64,000 bases of DNA from contig NC_091193.1 in NCBI RefSeq assembly GCF_040958095.1, positions 19,530,722 to 19,594,721 of the forward strand, in the 5' to 3' direction. The notes under the pieces were generated by a model. It saw nothing but the letters and a program-made list of their open reading frames with translations, ran no database searches and was not told the DNA's origin. This DNA comes from Procambarus clarkii. Its lineage: Eukaryota > Arthropoda > Malacostraca > Decapoda > Cambaridae. Position numbers and translations under genes: made by a program. Shown piece by piece: positions 12,235 through 24,800 of this stretch; position 1 is the stretch's first letter; each line of letters opens with the position of its first letter.

Positions 12235-13833
12235 TCCACCCGACTAGGACGTCATATCAACAATATTCGTCGAAAGACAAACCATCAAGAGCTTTATCGG
12301 CGTTCCAAGGATCTAGTGCGCAAGTGGCGTAAAGAAGTGCTGGCAGATGGAGTAAATGGGGCAGCTGGGCCAGGACCTGGACCTGGCGGGACGGGGTCTG
12401 GTGGGTTGGGTGCAAAAGGGGCAGGTAATGGGCATCCTCCAACCTCACCATCTTCCTTACCGTCCAGTGGCAACACAAGTCCAGGAATGTCTGCCCCCAC
12501 CACTCCCTCCACCTTGGTCCAAAGGACTCGCACAGCTTCCCCTACCCTAACCACTGCCCACTCATCCCGCCCACTTAAGCCCACATCTCCTGCCTTACCT
12601 CGGGGACGTGTATTGAGTCCAGGGATGTGCCCTGCTCTGGTGGCTGTTTCACCAACTATAACACCCCCTTTAGCAACACATGCTCGCCCACGGTCCCGCC
12701 CTCATTCTCCTTCAGTCAATCTCAATATGCGGCAGCCACCCAGAGCAGATGCTTCTTCCTATGCTCCAGGAACTGAAAATGTAGCAAAAACTAATACAGC
12801 TAACAAAAGATTAAGAAAAGATGAGGAAGACTCTAGTAGTGATATTCCTGTTGCCAAGCGACCTAGAAATAATGTGACGAATGGTTTCGATGATGACAGT
12901 AGAGACAGTTTTTCCAGTGTAATTAGCAATGACTGTACTTCTAAAATTACTAGTGGAGGTAGTGATAGTAGTAAAATGAGACGAATAGCTAATTCGAATG
13001 CCATTTCAAAGAGAAAACTAAACATTAATGAAATGCCTCTTCCTACAAATACCCCAGACCTCCTTCTCCAGAAAATGGCTGCCCTTCCAATAACCACTAA
13101 AGCCTCCAAAGTGAAAACAACTTCTCAAATTGTTGCAGAACTTGCTGAACGAAAAGGTGATAGTAAATTGGCAGAAAGAGCAACAAAATTGGAAGAACAA
13201 CATGTGCGGGACTTACCTGGTCCTGGAGCAACACTTGGTATGGGTAGAGCGACTGATAATGCAGTAGTCACACGTAATAAAATGGACCATTTGCAGCGCT
13301 TCCTCAGTTCACAACCAGGCCCTGCATTCGATGACTTTGTTGGTGTTGGTGATGAGGATAGAGGCTCAATATCTTCAGAAACAGAAGCCAGAGGATCCAC
13401 AAGTGCCCCAGTCTCTCCACCACTTGGGCCTACAGATCTCCCTTTACCTATCATGACACCAAGTAACCTTGATCTTCTTGGTGTTATGGCTCATGAAACT
13501 GCTGAAGAGATTTTAGCCCGCCTTCCTCCAATTGACGCTTCTAGTATTGTATGGGATGATCCCGAAGAACAAATTTATGTACAGGAACAGAAAGCTGAAA
13601 ATTATAGTGGCAATGAACAAAGTGAATCTGAGGATGAAATTGAAAAATTAGTGCGAAAATCTGAAAAAATTTCTCCAGAGGCGATAAATACACTTCATAC
13701 AACTAATCTAGATTGTCAGAATGGTAATTTTGATATGGACGGCAAGTTCAGAGAGTGGCACGAAGTAACTGTCAGAAAAGGCTACCAGGATGATCCATTG
13801 ATAGTGTTGCCTTATGTGATAACTGACTTTTGA
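12235..13833 (+). CDS. MED26: Mediator subunit 26, long terminal coding exon
   Basis: This exon follows a TTTGCAG acceptor and encodes 532 residues plus stop. MED26 is a nuclear subunit of the Mediator coactivator; in animals its N-terminal TFIIS/elongin-like helical domain docks TFIID and elongation factors, and its C-terminal domain anchors it to Mediator. Visible here are the rest of the N-terminal domain (RLGRHINNIRRKT, then the basic RRSKDLVRKWRKEV), a long Gly/Pro/Ser/Thr-rich linker with basic patches typical of the disordered middle, and an acidic stretch near residues 440-480. The C-terminus ends REWHEV...LIVLPYVITDF, matching the conserved MED26 end (human W-E...NILPYVCLD, recalled). 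The listed reading frame opens two codons before the splice acceptor; those codons are intronic. With the 1218 exon, 557 residues are visible, close to the family's ~600. Confidence 0.93.
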   Translation, partial: STRLGRHINNIRRKTNHQELYRRSKDLVRKWRKEVLADGVNGAAGPGPGPGGTGSGGLGAKGAGNGHPPTSPSSLPSSGNTSPGMSAPTTPSTLVQRTRTASPTLTTAHSSRPLKPTSPALPRGRVLSPGMCPALVAVSPTITPPLATHARPRSRPHSPSVNLNMRQPPRADASSYAPGTENVAKTNTANKRLRKDEEDSSSDIPVAKRPRNNVTNGFDDDSRDSFSSVISNDCTSKITSGGSDSSKMRRIANSNAISKRKLNINEMPLPTNTPDLLLQKMAALPITTKASKVKTTSQIVAELAERKGDSKLAERATKLEEQHVRDLPGPGATLGMGRATDNAVVTRNKMDHLQRFLSSQPGPAFDDFVGVGDEDRGSISSETEARGSTSAPVSPPLGPTDLPLPIMTPSNLDLLGVMAHETAEEILARLPPIDASSIVWDDPEEQIYVQEQKAENYSGNEQSESEDEIEKLVRKSEKISPEAINTLHTTNLDCQNGNFDMDGKFREWHEVTVRKGYQDDPLIVLPYVITDF

Positions 13834-16620
13834 AACACACAGTTTACAATGAAAAGTGGTGGCTAAGAAATGTTAAGAGGCTACCTAGTTATTAAAAAAT
13901 GTGGTTGTCATTAACTTCATTTTCCCATACCATAGAACCCATTAGTCTGTTCCTTGTTAGTCTGTGTTTTCTGTGTGATATTATTTTTTTATTTTTATTT
14001 TTACTTTTTTTTGTGGGAAGGGGTGAAGATTTCCAAAAGTGTTGCTATTTACGTTAAAATATACTTGAAGAGAATGGCATAAGTTGATATTGCTGACCTT
14101 GCTTATGTTGCCTCAATTTTAATTTGAAGACGACCTGAAAAAAATACAAGAATTCTTAGGATTAAGTGTATACAGTGCCTAAAAGAACCAAGTGAACCAA
14201 GCTTTTAGTGTCCTCTGGAAATATCAGTGACATGCAACCAGTCATATTTTAACAACTGCTATAATTACACATTTATAAACTTGTATGCAAGCTGATTTTC
14301 TTCAGGTGACTAATATCATGGTTCAGTAATTTCTATTCATCTATTATGAAGTCATTACAGTTGCCTTCAGTAACTTTTCCATATCCTAACTGAAAATAGT
14401 ATACCATATATGTTTGATCAAGTCAGTGAAGTGTAAACATTCAGGGCTTAAACCTGAATCTAGCATTGTGTGGAATTGCCAAATCCAAGGTATATGATGT
14501 TGGAGTTCCACTTGTGAGGGTAGGATAGTCATGTGTGAACCTAAAGCCTTTGTGGGTCAGTGGAAGCTCGAACATTATCAGTTATCTCTACCACAAAGTT
14601 AGTGATCAAAGGTTATCTTTCAATGTCCTGAAGAATTTTATAGTCTGTTGCAAATGTACAAGCCCCTGGCATAATTAAAAGCTGATCCCATTTTACAAAC
14701 TGTGATATTAATTGCATTGTTATTTTTAATGTTAATCTAATGAACATGCTATGGTATCCTTGAGTTTCACGTGAAACATCTTGGAGCTTGTAATTCAAAC
14801 ATTGTTCATTAGAAGTTAGGTGTTTGGGAAATTTAAGATGGCTTTATTTTTTATTTTTTTTTCATGCTTACAAATGGGGCATTAATACATCAGAGGCAAG
14901 AAATATATCACTTAAATTTTTTTTTTTTTTTAATATTTGTGGGTATTAAACTTGGCTTAGGGTTCACTCCTCACCCACAAGTGCTATGGAACTACACCTG
15001 AGCATTAAGAGTATTGTGCTTAAATCTTGATAACCAGACCAGCAGTTTGTCCTAATTTCTTGATTTACTCATTTCTGCGGACTATACGGTTGCGAATAGT
15101 AAAACACTATTATTCGGACAGGCAGTCGCAGAAAGTCCTTACTTGTCAACCTCTATACAAATTATATATTCTTAGTTTCCAACTCTGGCTGGTTGTTGTA
15201 TGTCTGTGATGGATGCATATGTCTCGATGGAAAATCTGTTATGCAGAAGTTGAAGAGGTTAACTATGCTCATGTATATTGTCTTTACATGCCAAAGAATC
15301 AATTTACATGATCTGTACACAGGAACCTTTGTTTTACAAGAATATTCTTCTCCCGTGAATCAATAGTTGCATTCCTATGTTGTGAATTGAAAAAAATTCT
15401 TCTGTTTAATTTCATGTTTCTATGCTTCCTCTATTTGACCAGCTATTGCCTTAGGTCAGTTTCTGGACATTGCAATTCATAGAATGGACTTGAAGTTACA
15501 ATCTTTCATGGGTTTTGAAAGTGCAAGAGTTTTTTAAAGCTAGGAGACATTGTTTCATATTGGAATTTACATTTTTCTGGTATTTTTTAATGCCAAGTTC
15601 ACATCTTTGTCTTAAGCATTTTAAAAATTGTGAAGCTTTGTCTATATATACCTTCACACTTTTCCTTGTGAATTTTATGAAGGTAAATATAGTGTAATTT
15701 TGTTGAAAGCCAACTGTTTGATACACTACAATTCTTCCCCATCTCTGAATTTTAAGAAATATTCCTAAGTTATACTCCTGTGTGATCTGATACAATGAGT
15801 AGATAGCAATGTATATATGAGACATTTAATTAGATGCATAACATGGCCTGTACTATGCAAATGATAAGTAGACCAAACCACTCCTCTCCCTTGCATCTAA
15901 CAGGTCCATTATCCTTCCTCCAATTTGTGTTCAGTCATTACGGTAAGAAAATCTGAAAATTTGCGCATTTGTTATTGTCATTAAGGATGAATTCTTATAG
16001 GTTTTGAAAAAACATTTTCACTGCTTTATTGTTCCTGATAGAATATTAAAGTACTGCCATGGATATATAATTATAGTACAGGAAATTATAAATCAGTTTT
16101 AATGCTTTCTTTATTGCCATAATTTTTTTACTGCCATTTGCAAAATATTGTCCCTTATGCCTTTTTGGGAAATGAAAAGTTTATTTCATAAAATAATCTT
16201 ACAGAAGTTGCTAAACATGATCTTATGTAACCAAAGCTTGGCTACAGATAACTTGTTCATTGTTAATATATACTGCCCCTGTTTTGTTTGGGTATCTTGT
16301 AAACCAGTGACTGAAATAAGAATGCAAATGTCCATTACCACTCCATTAAATATTATGATGTTATTTGATGTTTTGTAATTTATAGTTTTGTTGAAAAGAA
16401 TACTATGGATTCATTCCTATGAGAATACAAGAAAAGTCCAATAAATTGATAATACTGTAAATAGTTTTTTGTACTTAAATATGCAAGTAACTTGCATATG
16501 TACACGAATGCTGTGTGCATAATGATTGAGGAAGGGGGGTGCTGTACACAAAATCCTCCTACCTATTTACAACACCTCCCTTGTGAGATGGTGTTGTAAA
16601 TAAATATCTTTCCGTTACCT
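13834..16620 (+). other. MED26: Probable MED26 3' UTR
   Basis: About 2.7 kb of AT-rich sequence follows the MED26 stop without any recognised repeat family or coding frame. The first well-placed AATAAA signals on the + strand are at 16440-16445 and 16599-16604. A LINE fragment starts near 16880, which bounds the possible UTR. The extent is inferred. Confidence 0.45.
16440..16445 (+). terminator. Candidate polyadenylation signal for MED26
   Basis: AATAAA in the + strand context GTCCAATAAATTG, 2.6 kb after the stop codon. A second AATAAA lies at 16599. Which is used cannot be told from sequence alone. Confidence 0.35.
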
Positions 16621-16879
16621 TTTTGTTTGAGAGTGATTTAATCAAGGTTTTAATAATCTCTTAAATCAATTCTATTGTAGGGAAAAATAATAGCCATTTC
16701 TTGGTGGCCTTAGTTTCTGGCATTTATTTATAAATACAGTAATCTCATTGAATACCTCCTAATTTTTACGTAGAAACTTTGCTCATCCATTATTCACGTA
16801 ATGTTGTTTGTGATTTTATCTCGTGAACAGTTCATTACAAAACAGGTGACCATTCCATTATGCCAGTGTGATGGTTCTA

Positions 16880-17665
16880 CTTAGAATAGTTTCTATCCTA
16901 CATGATGCTTTTGTGGTTGAATCTCGCAGTGTTTTCTTGGCTCTGGAGAGCATTTAATCCTATGCTCCCTGTGGTTGTTGAAATCTATTACTGGCCGTTT
17001 CGTATCTCTAGCTGTTTTAAGCAAATTGAATTTTGCTGGGTTCCCAGCCATATTGGTATTCCCTCAATTGAGCGTGCGAACACTGCCTCTAAGAAGGCTA
17101 TCTGCACTTGTCCTATTTCCTGAAATGCATTCCTATTCTGATTTGTACCTGTCATTCATTCTTCGAGCTGTGTCCAGTGGCAGGAGCATTGGTCTTGTGT
17201 TACTGGTAACAAACTGCGTGCTCTTAAGGGTAGCTTGTCCCCTTGGCCTTCCTCCTACCACTGTAACTGGTGGTGGGAAAGCAGCTCTGGCAAGATCATG
17301 TATTGGTCATGCACATCTCACTCGTGGGCACTTAATGGAACACCACCCTGCTCTTTATTCTCCGAATTGCCTCGTCTTTACAGTCTTGCATCTCGTTGCT
17401 GAATGAATCCTAATTTTCAGGACATTCGTGTGTTACTGCAAAAATAAAATTTTTGCATCAATTTTATCCTGAACCATTCCTCGTCCTTTCTCTCTCGGTT
17501 GAATCCTTGGTGAATCTAATTCCTATGGTATCATTCACCTTATTTGCTTCTGATCTTGTATTGGCATCCATGATGATATTTAGCACCTTTGAATATCCAG
17601 CGACACTGAGGATGCTACATAGTCTACCCAGCTGGTGCCGTCTTTTGATATTTTGTAAAGTTCCT
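16880..17665 (+). mobile_element. LINE fragment: RNase H end, C-terminal region and 3' tail (copy A)
   Basis: The + strand frames give IEFCWVPSHIGIPS, the classic last motif of a retrotransposon RNase H, then TCPISEM.. and later GHAHLTRGHLMEHHPALYSP, the cysteine-poor counterpart of the usual C-terminal zinc-like region. The fragment ends with a 3' tail including GCTACATAGTCTACCCAGC near 17615. It is directly followed by a second copy of the same region. Confidence 0.78.
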
Positions 17666-18300
17666 AAGGGCTGTTTAAGGTGTGGCTACAAGATGGGGCC
17701 CAACCATATTGGGGTGTGTATAAATGAGCGTGGGGATGCAGCTGCTAGGGAAGCTGTCCGCTCTTGTCTCATCTCCCATAAAGGTATTCCTTATTCCAAC
17801 TTTTACCCAGTTATTCATTCCTCCATCCTTACCCATTGGCGGGATTGTTGTTCTGTTACTGGTAACAAACTGTGTACTCTTGTAGTGAGTCGAGTAGTGT
17901 GTCCTCATGGTGTCCTCCTACCACCGTAACCGGCGTTTGAAACGGCTCTGGCGAGGTTGCGTATTGGACATACACGCTCAACTCACTGTCACTTAATGGA
18001 GTGCCGCCCTGCTCCTTATTGTCTAAATTGCATTGTTCCTCTTACGGTCATGCATATCCTTGTTGAATGTCCTGACTTCCAGGACGAGCTTGTGTCTTGT
18101 TTTCCAACCATCCCTTGCGGTCTCTTATCCCTCTAGAATTCTTGGTGAATCAGATGCTTTTGATATCATTCACATTATGCATTTCTGTTCTCGTATTGGT
18201 ATCCTTGGGGATATTTAGCACCCTCTGATTATTCTGCACATTTGATGGTGCTACATAGCCTTTCCGGTTTGGTGCCTTCTATTGATAATTACTTACTTAT
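17666..18300 (+). mobile_element. LINE fragment: C-terminal region and 3' tail (copy B)
   Basis: A second partial copy of the same LINE family in the same orientation. It starts at the VPS-HIG region (NHIGVCINERGDAA), continues SHKGIPYSNFYPVIHSS and RLRIGHTRSTHCHLMECRP, then VPLTVMHILVECPDFQDELV, and ends with GATGGTGCTACATAGCC and TTGATAATTACTTACTTA at 18300. It is better preserved than copy A but still frame-broken. Confidence 0.8.
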
Positions 18301-19235
18301 AGCTTGATGTCTCCAGACTTCTAGTGGATTCAGGCAGATACCAGAGGGGCTGGAGGAAGGTCTTCCCTTCTGGCTTTGTAGCTTTTGCTGTGTTGGGCCT
18401 TGACCCTGCTCTGTCCTTTTCTTTCTTTCTCCAATTCTCAACCCCACGCTGCTGTTTCCTTGGCAGTGACATCTTTCTGTACGACCCCAAACTTGTTTGT
18501 GACGACGGCACCTTCCCCCTCAATATTCCCTTTCCTCTTGACGTCGCAATCATGATCGGCTTCACTCTGTCCCTTCTTGTGTTTCTTCCTTCAACGACAC
18601 CCCCTCCCTACCCCATTAAGGGTGGCTCTTTGACTTGGTAAGGGGGTATCTTGTTCACCATCCGCTGGTGGCTTCTGCCTCCTTCGCTTGTCTGCTGTGA
18701 CAGTGCACTAGTGACTAACTGGCGAGTAGTTAGATTGTAACGCAACATGCACAAGGCTAGTGAAGTAGGCGGTGCATAAATAGCCAGATCGCAGACACTG
18801 ATAGGTAAGTACTAATTATGTTCATGTGGCTGCCACCTGTGTGTTCGCCGTGCATGGTTGCTCCTTCATCTGGTCGTCAAGCTTACCCAGCGGCAACACT
18901 TGGGGGAGAAGGCTAAAATGGAAGGTTCAGTGAGGCCCACTTGAATGAAACTGCTCGTCTGGCTAGTGCGTTGGTTAGACGTTGGGTCAAGTGAGAATTG
19001 CAATGTCGGTATCACTATTTGTCCCTGGGCTGCCATTTGGCCGTTTCACTGTTTATCAGTCAGATGTAACTACTGTAGCAAGTATATTATGTCAACAATA
19101 TACTCGCTCCAAGCTCTCATTAGCTTAAGGAGATAAGTCTATTTAATCCATTAAATATTTTCCCTAATTACAGGTAACATTCTTTCTATCCTATTGGAGG
19201 AAGCTGAGGTGTAGTCCAATAATATAAGCAATCAA
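18301..19235. other. Gene-free stretch, partly repeat-like
   Basis: From 18301 to about 18700 the composition is CT-rich on the + strand and open in two frames over roughly 300 bases, without a recognisable domain; it resembles anonymous decapod interspersed repeats. From about 18700 to 19235 I see nothing. Confidence 0.4.
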
Positions 19236-19895
19236 GAAGCGAGTAAGCTGCGATTTTGGTCCGGGAGACATCTCCCGTCACGCAGGGTGCAGTTGCGCCT
19301 CCACAGATCTCCAGTATCATCTTTTGATACTGGTAATGGCTCAAAAGGGCCACCACTTACGGGCTATTCATGCCCGTGCCACCTCTTGGGTGGCTTAATC
19401 TTCATCAATCAATCAATCGAGTAAGCTGCAAGGGCCAATACACCATTTGGTCCGGGAGACATCTCCCGTCACGCAGGGTGCAGTTGCGCCTCCACAGATC
19501 TCCGGTATCATCTATTGATACTGGTGATGGCTCAAAAGGGCCACCACTTACAAGCTATTCATGCCCGTGCCACCTCTTGGGTGGCTTAATCTTCATCAAT
19601 CGAGTAAGCTGCAGGGGAGACATCTATCGTCACGCAGGGTGCAGTCGCACCTCCACAGATCTCCAGTATCATCTATTGATATTGGTGATGGCTCAAAAAG
19701 GCCACCACTTACGAGCTATTCATGCCTGTGCCACCTTTTCAGTGGCTTCATCTTCATCTTAATACATTCACAAGGGAGACATCTCCCGTCACGCAGGGTG
19801 CAGTCGCACCTCCACAGATCTCCAGTATCAGCTCTTGATACTGGTAATGGCTTAAAAGGGCCACCACTTACGGGCTATTTATGACCATGCCACTA
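19236..19895 (-). repeat. Four-copy tandem array of a 160-190 bp repeat
   Basis: Four direct copies of a unit anchored by GGGAGACATCTCCCGTCACG, starting at about 19263, 19454, 19615 and 19774 (spacings about 191, 161 and 159). Each unit also carries CTCCACAGATCTCC, a TATCA..TTGATACTGG hairpin, and GGGCTATTCATGCCCGTGCC followed by CTTAATCTTCATCAATC. The last block (as GATTAAGCCAC..GGTGGCACGGGCATGA on the other strand) also occurs alone at 48.74 and 51.93 kb, so the unit is part of a dispersed family. Confidence 0.85.
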
Positions 19896-20199
19896 CCTTG
19901 TGGATCCTCACTGAACACTGATATTTTCTTCCCCTACCACCCCTATTCTTTTAGTGTGTGTGTATATACATCTAACTTTATTTTAAAATTTCATTACACA
20001 AAAAGGGTTACAACATTGGTTACATGCAAGGTACAAGACTACTTGTCACAAGTTGTACAGCTCCTCCAGCTCCTCAGATGGCGGGCAGGAACCATGGATG
20101 TAGTGAGCATTTCCTCTCTGGATCGCCACACTAAGGCGCTGAAAGAGAAAACTTGAACAAGCTGCAGAGATGGTGGTCTGTAACTCCACCTGAGAACTC

Positions 20200-20985
20200 C
20201 AGAGAAATAGCTACTGGAGTTCAACACGAGCAAGTGTAAAGTAATGGAAACTTGACTAACCAAAGGGTCAGTACGCAATGAAGGGGAAACTACCTTCCTT
20301 TGAAGATTCGAGAAAAGGACCTTGGAGTGGACGTAACCTAAAGCTAATTCCTGAGGCACATATAAATTGGATAACGACAGCAGCGTACTCTTACGTTAGC
20401 AAAATCTAGAAAGTCATTCAGAAACCTAAGTACGAAGGCATTCAAAGCGCTTTACACTGCCTACGTGAAACCAGTCATAGAGTATGGAGCCCCCCACCTA
20501 AAGAAACACATTGGGAAACTGGAAAAGGTTAACTGATTTGAGACGAGGCTAGTCCCAGAGTTGTGTGGGATGGGAAAGGAAGAGCGACTGAAGGAACTAA
20601 ACTTGACGACGCTAGAAAAAAAGGAGGGAGTGGGGAGATATGATATCAGCATACAAAATACTCAGGAGATTGACGGAGTGGAAATAAACGAAATGTTCAC
20701 ATGGAATACCAACAGAACAAAGGGACATGGGCGGTGCTAGAGACTCAGATGAGTCATAGAGATGTTAGAAAGTTTTCTTTTAGCGTGAAAGTAGTGGGGA
20801 AATGGAATGAACTAAAGGAGCACATTGTGGAAGCAAACGCTATTCATAGCTTTAAAACTAGGAGTGATAGAGAAGTAGGACAGGAGTCATTGCTTTACAC
20901 AACCAAAGGCTAGAAAGGCAGGATCCAAGAGCACATTGCGTTAAATTTAAGTGCTCGATCCTGCAAGCACAAATAGGTGAGTACA
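20200..20985 (+). mobile_element. Decayed LINE ORF2 3' region
   Basis: The + strand preserves FNTSKCKVM, then KAFKALYTAYVKPVIEYGAP-type remnants, GDMISAYKILR, then a frame (20701-20913) with RDVRKFSFSVKVVGKWNEL..IVEANAIHSFKT. The order is the standard end of a jockey/CR1-like ORF2. Many interruptions mark it as old. Confidence 0.75.
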
Positions 20986-21479
20986 AATATGTGAGTATAC
21001 ACACACACACACACAGATAAGTGTTAGAGAGGGAAATATATAATAGGCTAAATATAGGAAAAATAGATTATTTAGAAAGGCAGGGTGTAAGAGCTAATAG
21101 TTCGATTCTGCAGGTACAAATAGTAAATACACACATGACGATGGAGATCTTGAGAAAAACCTAGTAGTACATCTGGAGACAAGGGACTCCGTGACACACC
21201 ACCAACATGGGTTCTGGGATGTAAAATCTTGCCTCACAGGTTTAGAGGAATTCTACTATCAGGTGACAAAGATGAAGCAGAGAAGGATGGGCACAGTGCC
21301 TTTTTTGGACTGTTTGAAATCCTGAATCGCTCTACGATTCACCTAACCCCTTTATTCGTAGAGAGTGGCGAAGGGTAGGGTGATGTGAGTGTTGCCTGAA
21401 TCCGGCTTCTATCTGTCCGCCAATGTAGGTCTTACATTTTCTCTCTGGATCAATGAAGAACCATCGAACAGAGGGAAAA

Positions 21480-21628
21480 TGTTTGGCCGAAACGTTGTGC
21501 GTATTAGTGGCTTTAGGTTTTGTATGTACTTGCTCTATCTATAAATCCAACATTATGTTTCTAACTCATCATCTATGTATGTACTTTTCCTGAATAAAAA
21601 AAATAATTTAATTTAATTTAATTTAATG
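21480..21628 (+). mobile_element. Retroposon 3' tail (GCCGAAACGTTGTGCG family)
   Basis: About 150 bases starting GCCGAAACGTTGTGCGTATTAG and ending CCTGAATAAA then TTTAATTTAATTT. A close copy is at 25570-25700, and a third at 50930-51215 carries a palindromic element. The head resembles the tail of the tRNA-derived SINE at 40.56 kb (CCCGAAATGCTATGCGTGCT). Confidence 0.65.
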
Positions 21629-21829
21629 AATAAGATGTTGATGGAGAAGTTAGACAAGAGCCCCAAACACTGGCGCGTGACTGTGCCATCTAGGGACTAA
21701 ACCCTGAACCAGCGCCAACTTGCCAGCGTTGTGTCCGTCGGGGCGGAGTGTGGCGCAGCAGCGGTCTGGCGTCCACTCTCGGGCCCTCAGTTGCTGCTCT
21801 TGGTGCTCATGAAGACATTCATAACAAAC

Positions 21830-24800
21830 ATGGCATCGATGGTGGCCTCTGCGACCGTGAGAGCCGTCAAGGGGCGCCGTCTCATACCCACCCGGGCAGC
21901 CCTGGTCCTGGTGAGTGTTGCTCCTCACCTCAAGAGTACATGCACAATAACTTATTATTATTATTGCTCTTAGTTTTGTCTAGGTTCAAGGTGGCAGTGA
22001 GGCTACTTACAACTGACGTGCGTCGTTGTAAGATAGTTCTTTTAATTATTTTCATTAATTTTGGTGGGGAACCTATGTGAGGAAAAAATGACCTCAATGC
22101 AAAGTACATGGACAGTTTAAGTGTTTGTTGCTTATAAAAATATAGAATATAATTGAAATTTTAAAGTGATAGGTTTATTTTTTTTTTATATATATAATAT
22201 ATATACTGTATATATATCTATATCTATCTATGTATATTATATATATATATATATATTATAATATATATAATTGTGTTCCTGTTTCAGACGCAGAGTGCTG
22301 TTGAAAAAGTTCGGGAATTGTTAAACAAAAACCCAGAGGCAGTGAGTATAACAAATGTGCCTTTTTTATATAAAATCTGTATTGCATTGTTATACAGTAC
22401 TATATTTGTATATACTGACTTGTGTTCTTTAGTGTGTTTAACTCTTTCACTGCTATAATTTATGATCTATGAATATTAAATTAGGGTTCCCTACTATAAT
22501 CACCTTGAATTTATGTGGCTAAAAAATTTGTCAAATCGTATGAAGTTAGACCAGGTTCTCCTGGCTGTCAAAACTGGCACTTGTATCCAGTAAATGCTGC
22601 CATCTATTGGTAACACTCTAATATCACCCCAAGTGGCAACACTCAAAACTGGCAAGAAAGAGTCCCTCAAACCCCCAAACTCATCCCTATTTATGACTTT
22701 AATTAACTCATGTTACTTTCTACATTCGGGAATGTTGTGTAAGACACATGGTGTCTGACACAGACGAGAAATAATAATAAAATGCAAAATTTCCTGAAAT
22801 CAAAAAGAGGGTTTGAGCAGTAGGCCTATATCCAGATTTTTAACATTCTGCTTATCATATTGTTAATTCAGTACCAGTATGTACAGTATTGTATTAACAT
22901 GAGGATTGGTACAGTATAGACATTTAATAAAATAAATGTAAATTATGTGTGGATTCTTAAAACTACAGTAATTTTTAGTTGAAGTTACTGTTACAATGCT
23001 ACTTTCAGGAGTAGCATTATATAAATATTAAAGTGAATTCCATTAGTAAATAGGCTAAATAATTGTTAAATTGTTCTGCTTACAGTTGGGACTAAAAGTG
23101 GGGGTGCGACAAAGAGGGTGCAATGGACTGAGTTATACCTTGGATTATGCCATGGAAAAGGGAAAATTTGATGAAGAAGTTGTGCAAGATGGTATGTTAT
23201 GACAAGTTAATTTCAAGTGTGCATAATATATTTTCCATCATCAATTTAATAAATTACTTAAAAATTGAATTCTTGTCTAGATATAAAATCCCTAATTTAG
23301 TAGTACCATATTATACTAAAAAAACAAATTAACTATAGCCAATTGTACTAGTTTCTGTTTTCTAAGGTTCATTATGTCCCTTTAAACTTCTTTATTGCAG
23401 TACTTGTATGTTTAATGATGAATTCCTCTTAACACTTCAGCAGTCCAATAACAGGTTATGGTGTCATACAGTTTTATGACAGTGTATTTTAACACAAGAC
23501 CGATTATCTATTAAAAATATTATGACATTTTGCTTCTTAATCATTCTATTTGTGTCAGTATGACTACTTTCTTGAAACTTGCAGGCAGAATTTGTGGTCA
23601 CCAAGCTGGGAATGAGAGAAATGCTCCTTGGTACAAATGAGCATTTTTCTCATCTCTCGTGTAACATTTTGTGCGGGATCTATGTGGTATTGTATTATAG
23701 ATTAAGTGATATTGAAGTAAAGAAGGTCAAAATGTATTGGAACAATTGTCAAGAAAGTGAAGGATATGAGACTAAGGAAACACTGCAGTGCTGACAGAGG
23801 GACCTATTCCAACGAATAATGCTAAACTCCTCATAAGATTTGTGCTCTGCTAGAAGAAATTCGAGTGAAACTGGTTGTTTTGAAAGCATTAAGAAGTTGA
23901 AGAGGCACAGGAAAATGAAGATCTTGTGCTAGCTCAGCAGTGTGAAGTACATGAGGATGAAGCAATAGTCCTATGGCAGCCTGCTAAACTCCACATAGTA
24001 GTACAAGGTACCAGTTTCTAGAAGCTTTATTAAAGAGTGGACATTTGATAATACTATGTCTGATGCACATGGTCTTGCTGCAATACCAGGCATGACTTCC
24101 TATTAGAGTGCTTTATCCTAGGTTCCTCCCCTTGGCTTGGGAGGATTTACTGAGCGTCAATCCTTAACTGTAGCCTCTGTTTACCCAACAGTAAAAGGGT
24201 ACCTGATTGTTAAACAATTTGGCTAAACAATCCTATGTTCCAGGGAACATAGGATTAATGATTTGCCGAAACGCTATGCGTGCTGGTGGCTGTACAAGAA
24301 TGTAAGAACTCTTGTATATATAAATAAAATAGAAATAAAATAACTTCCCAGAGTACCTATGTACAGGTATCTATATTACATCTTACATAATAGAAAAAAC
24401 TCAAGATGTAAGAAGATTACAAATTCTTAAAGCCATTCACATAAGTCGAACAACTCACAATAAATACCGAAATAACGGAACTATTCACTCTACCCACCAT
24501 GAGAGAAAGAACAAGACCAGAACTTGAAAATGCCAACGTTGATGACACTGCTCAAAACGCCACGCCCACTACACCTGCTTGATCTTTGTGATTTCCCCTC
24601 TTTTTTTTGCTTTATTCTTCACCCTTTATGCCTTATTCTTCACCTCTTTATGGCTTATTCTTCACCTCTTTACACCTTATTCTTCACCTCTTTACGCCTC
24701 ACTCTTCACCTATATGTATTTGTATGTACCTGACCTACCCCCCCCCCCCCTCCCCAACGGCATAAATCGAATACGCCCAGTACAGTCCCATCACTTGAGA

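Noticed and set aside
12257-13454. Frames on the minus strand opposite MED26
   Set aside because: Shadows of the MED26 exon without any domain likeness.
19370-19884. Frames of 107-130 codons with repeated CHLLGGLIFI-like phrases
   Set aside because: They follow the tandem repeat units and shift with unit length; not a repeat protein gene.
21731-21829. Upstream in-frame ATG for ISCA1
   Set aside because: It would add 33 residues not seen in the family; the ATG at 21830 gives the standard 129-residue protein.
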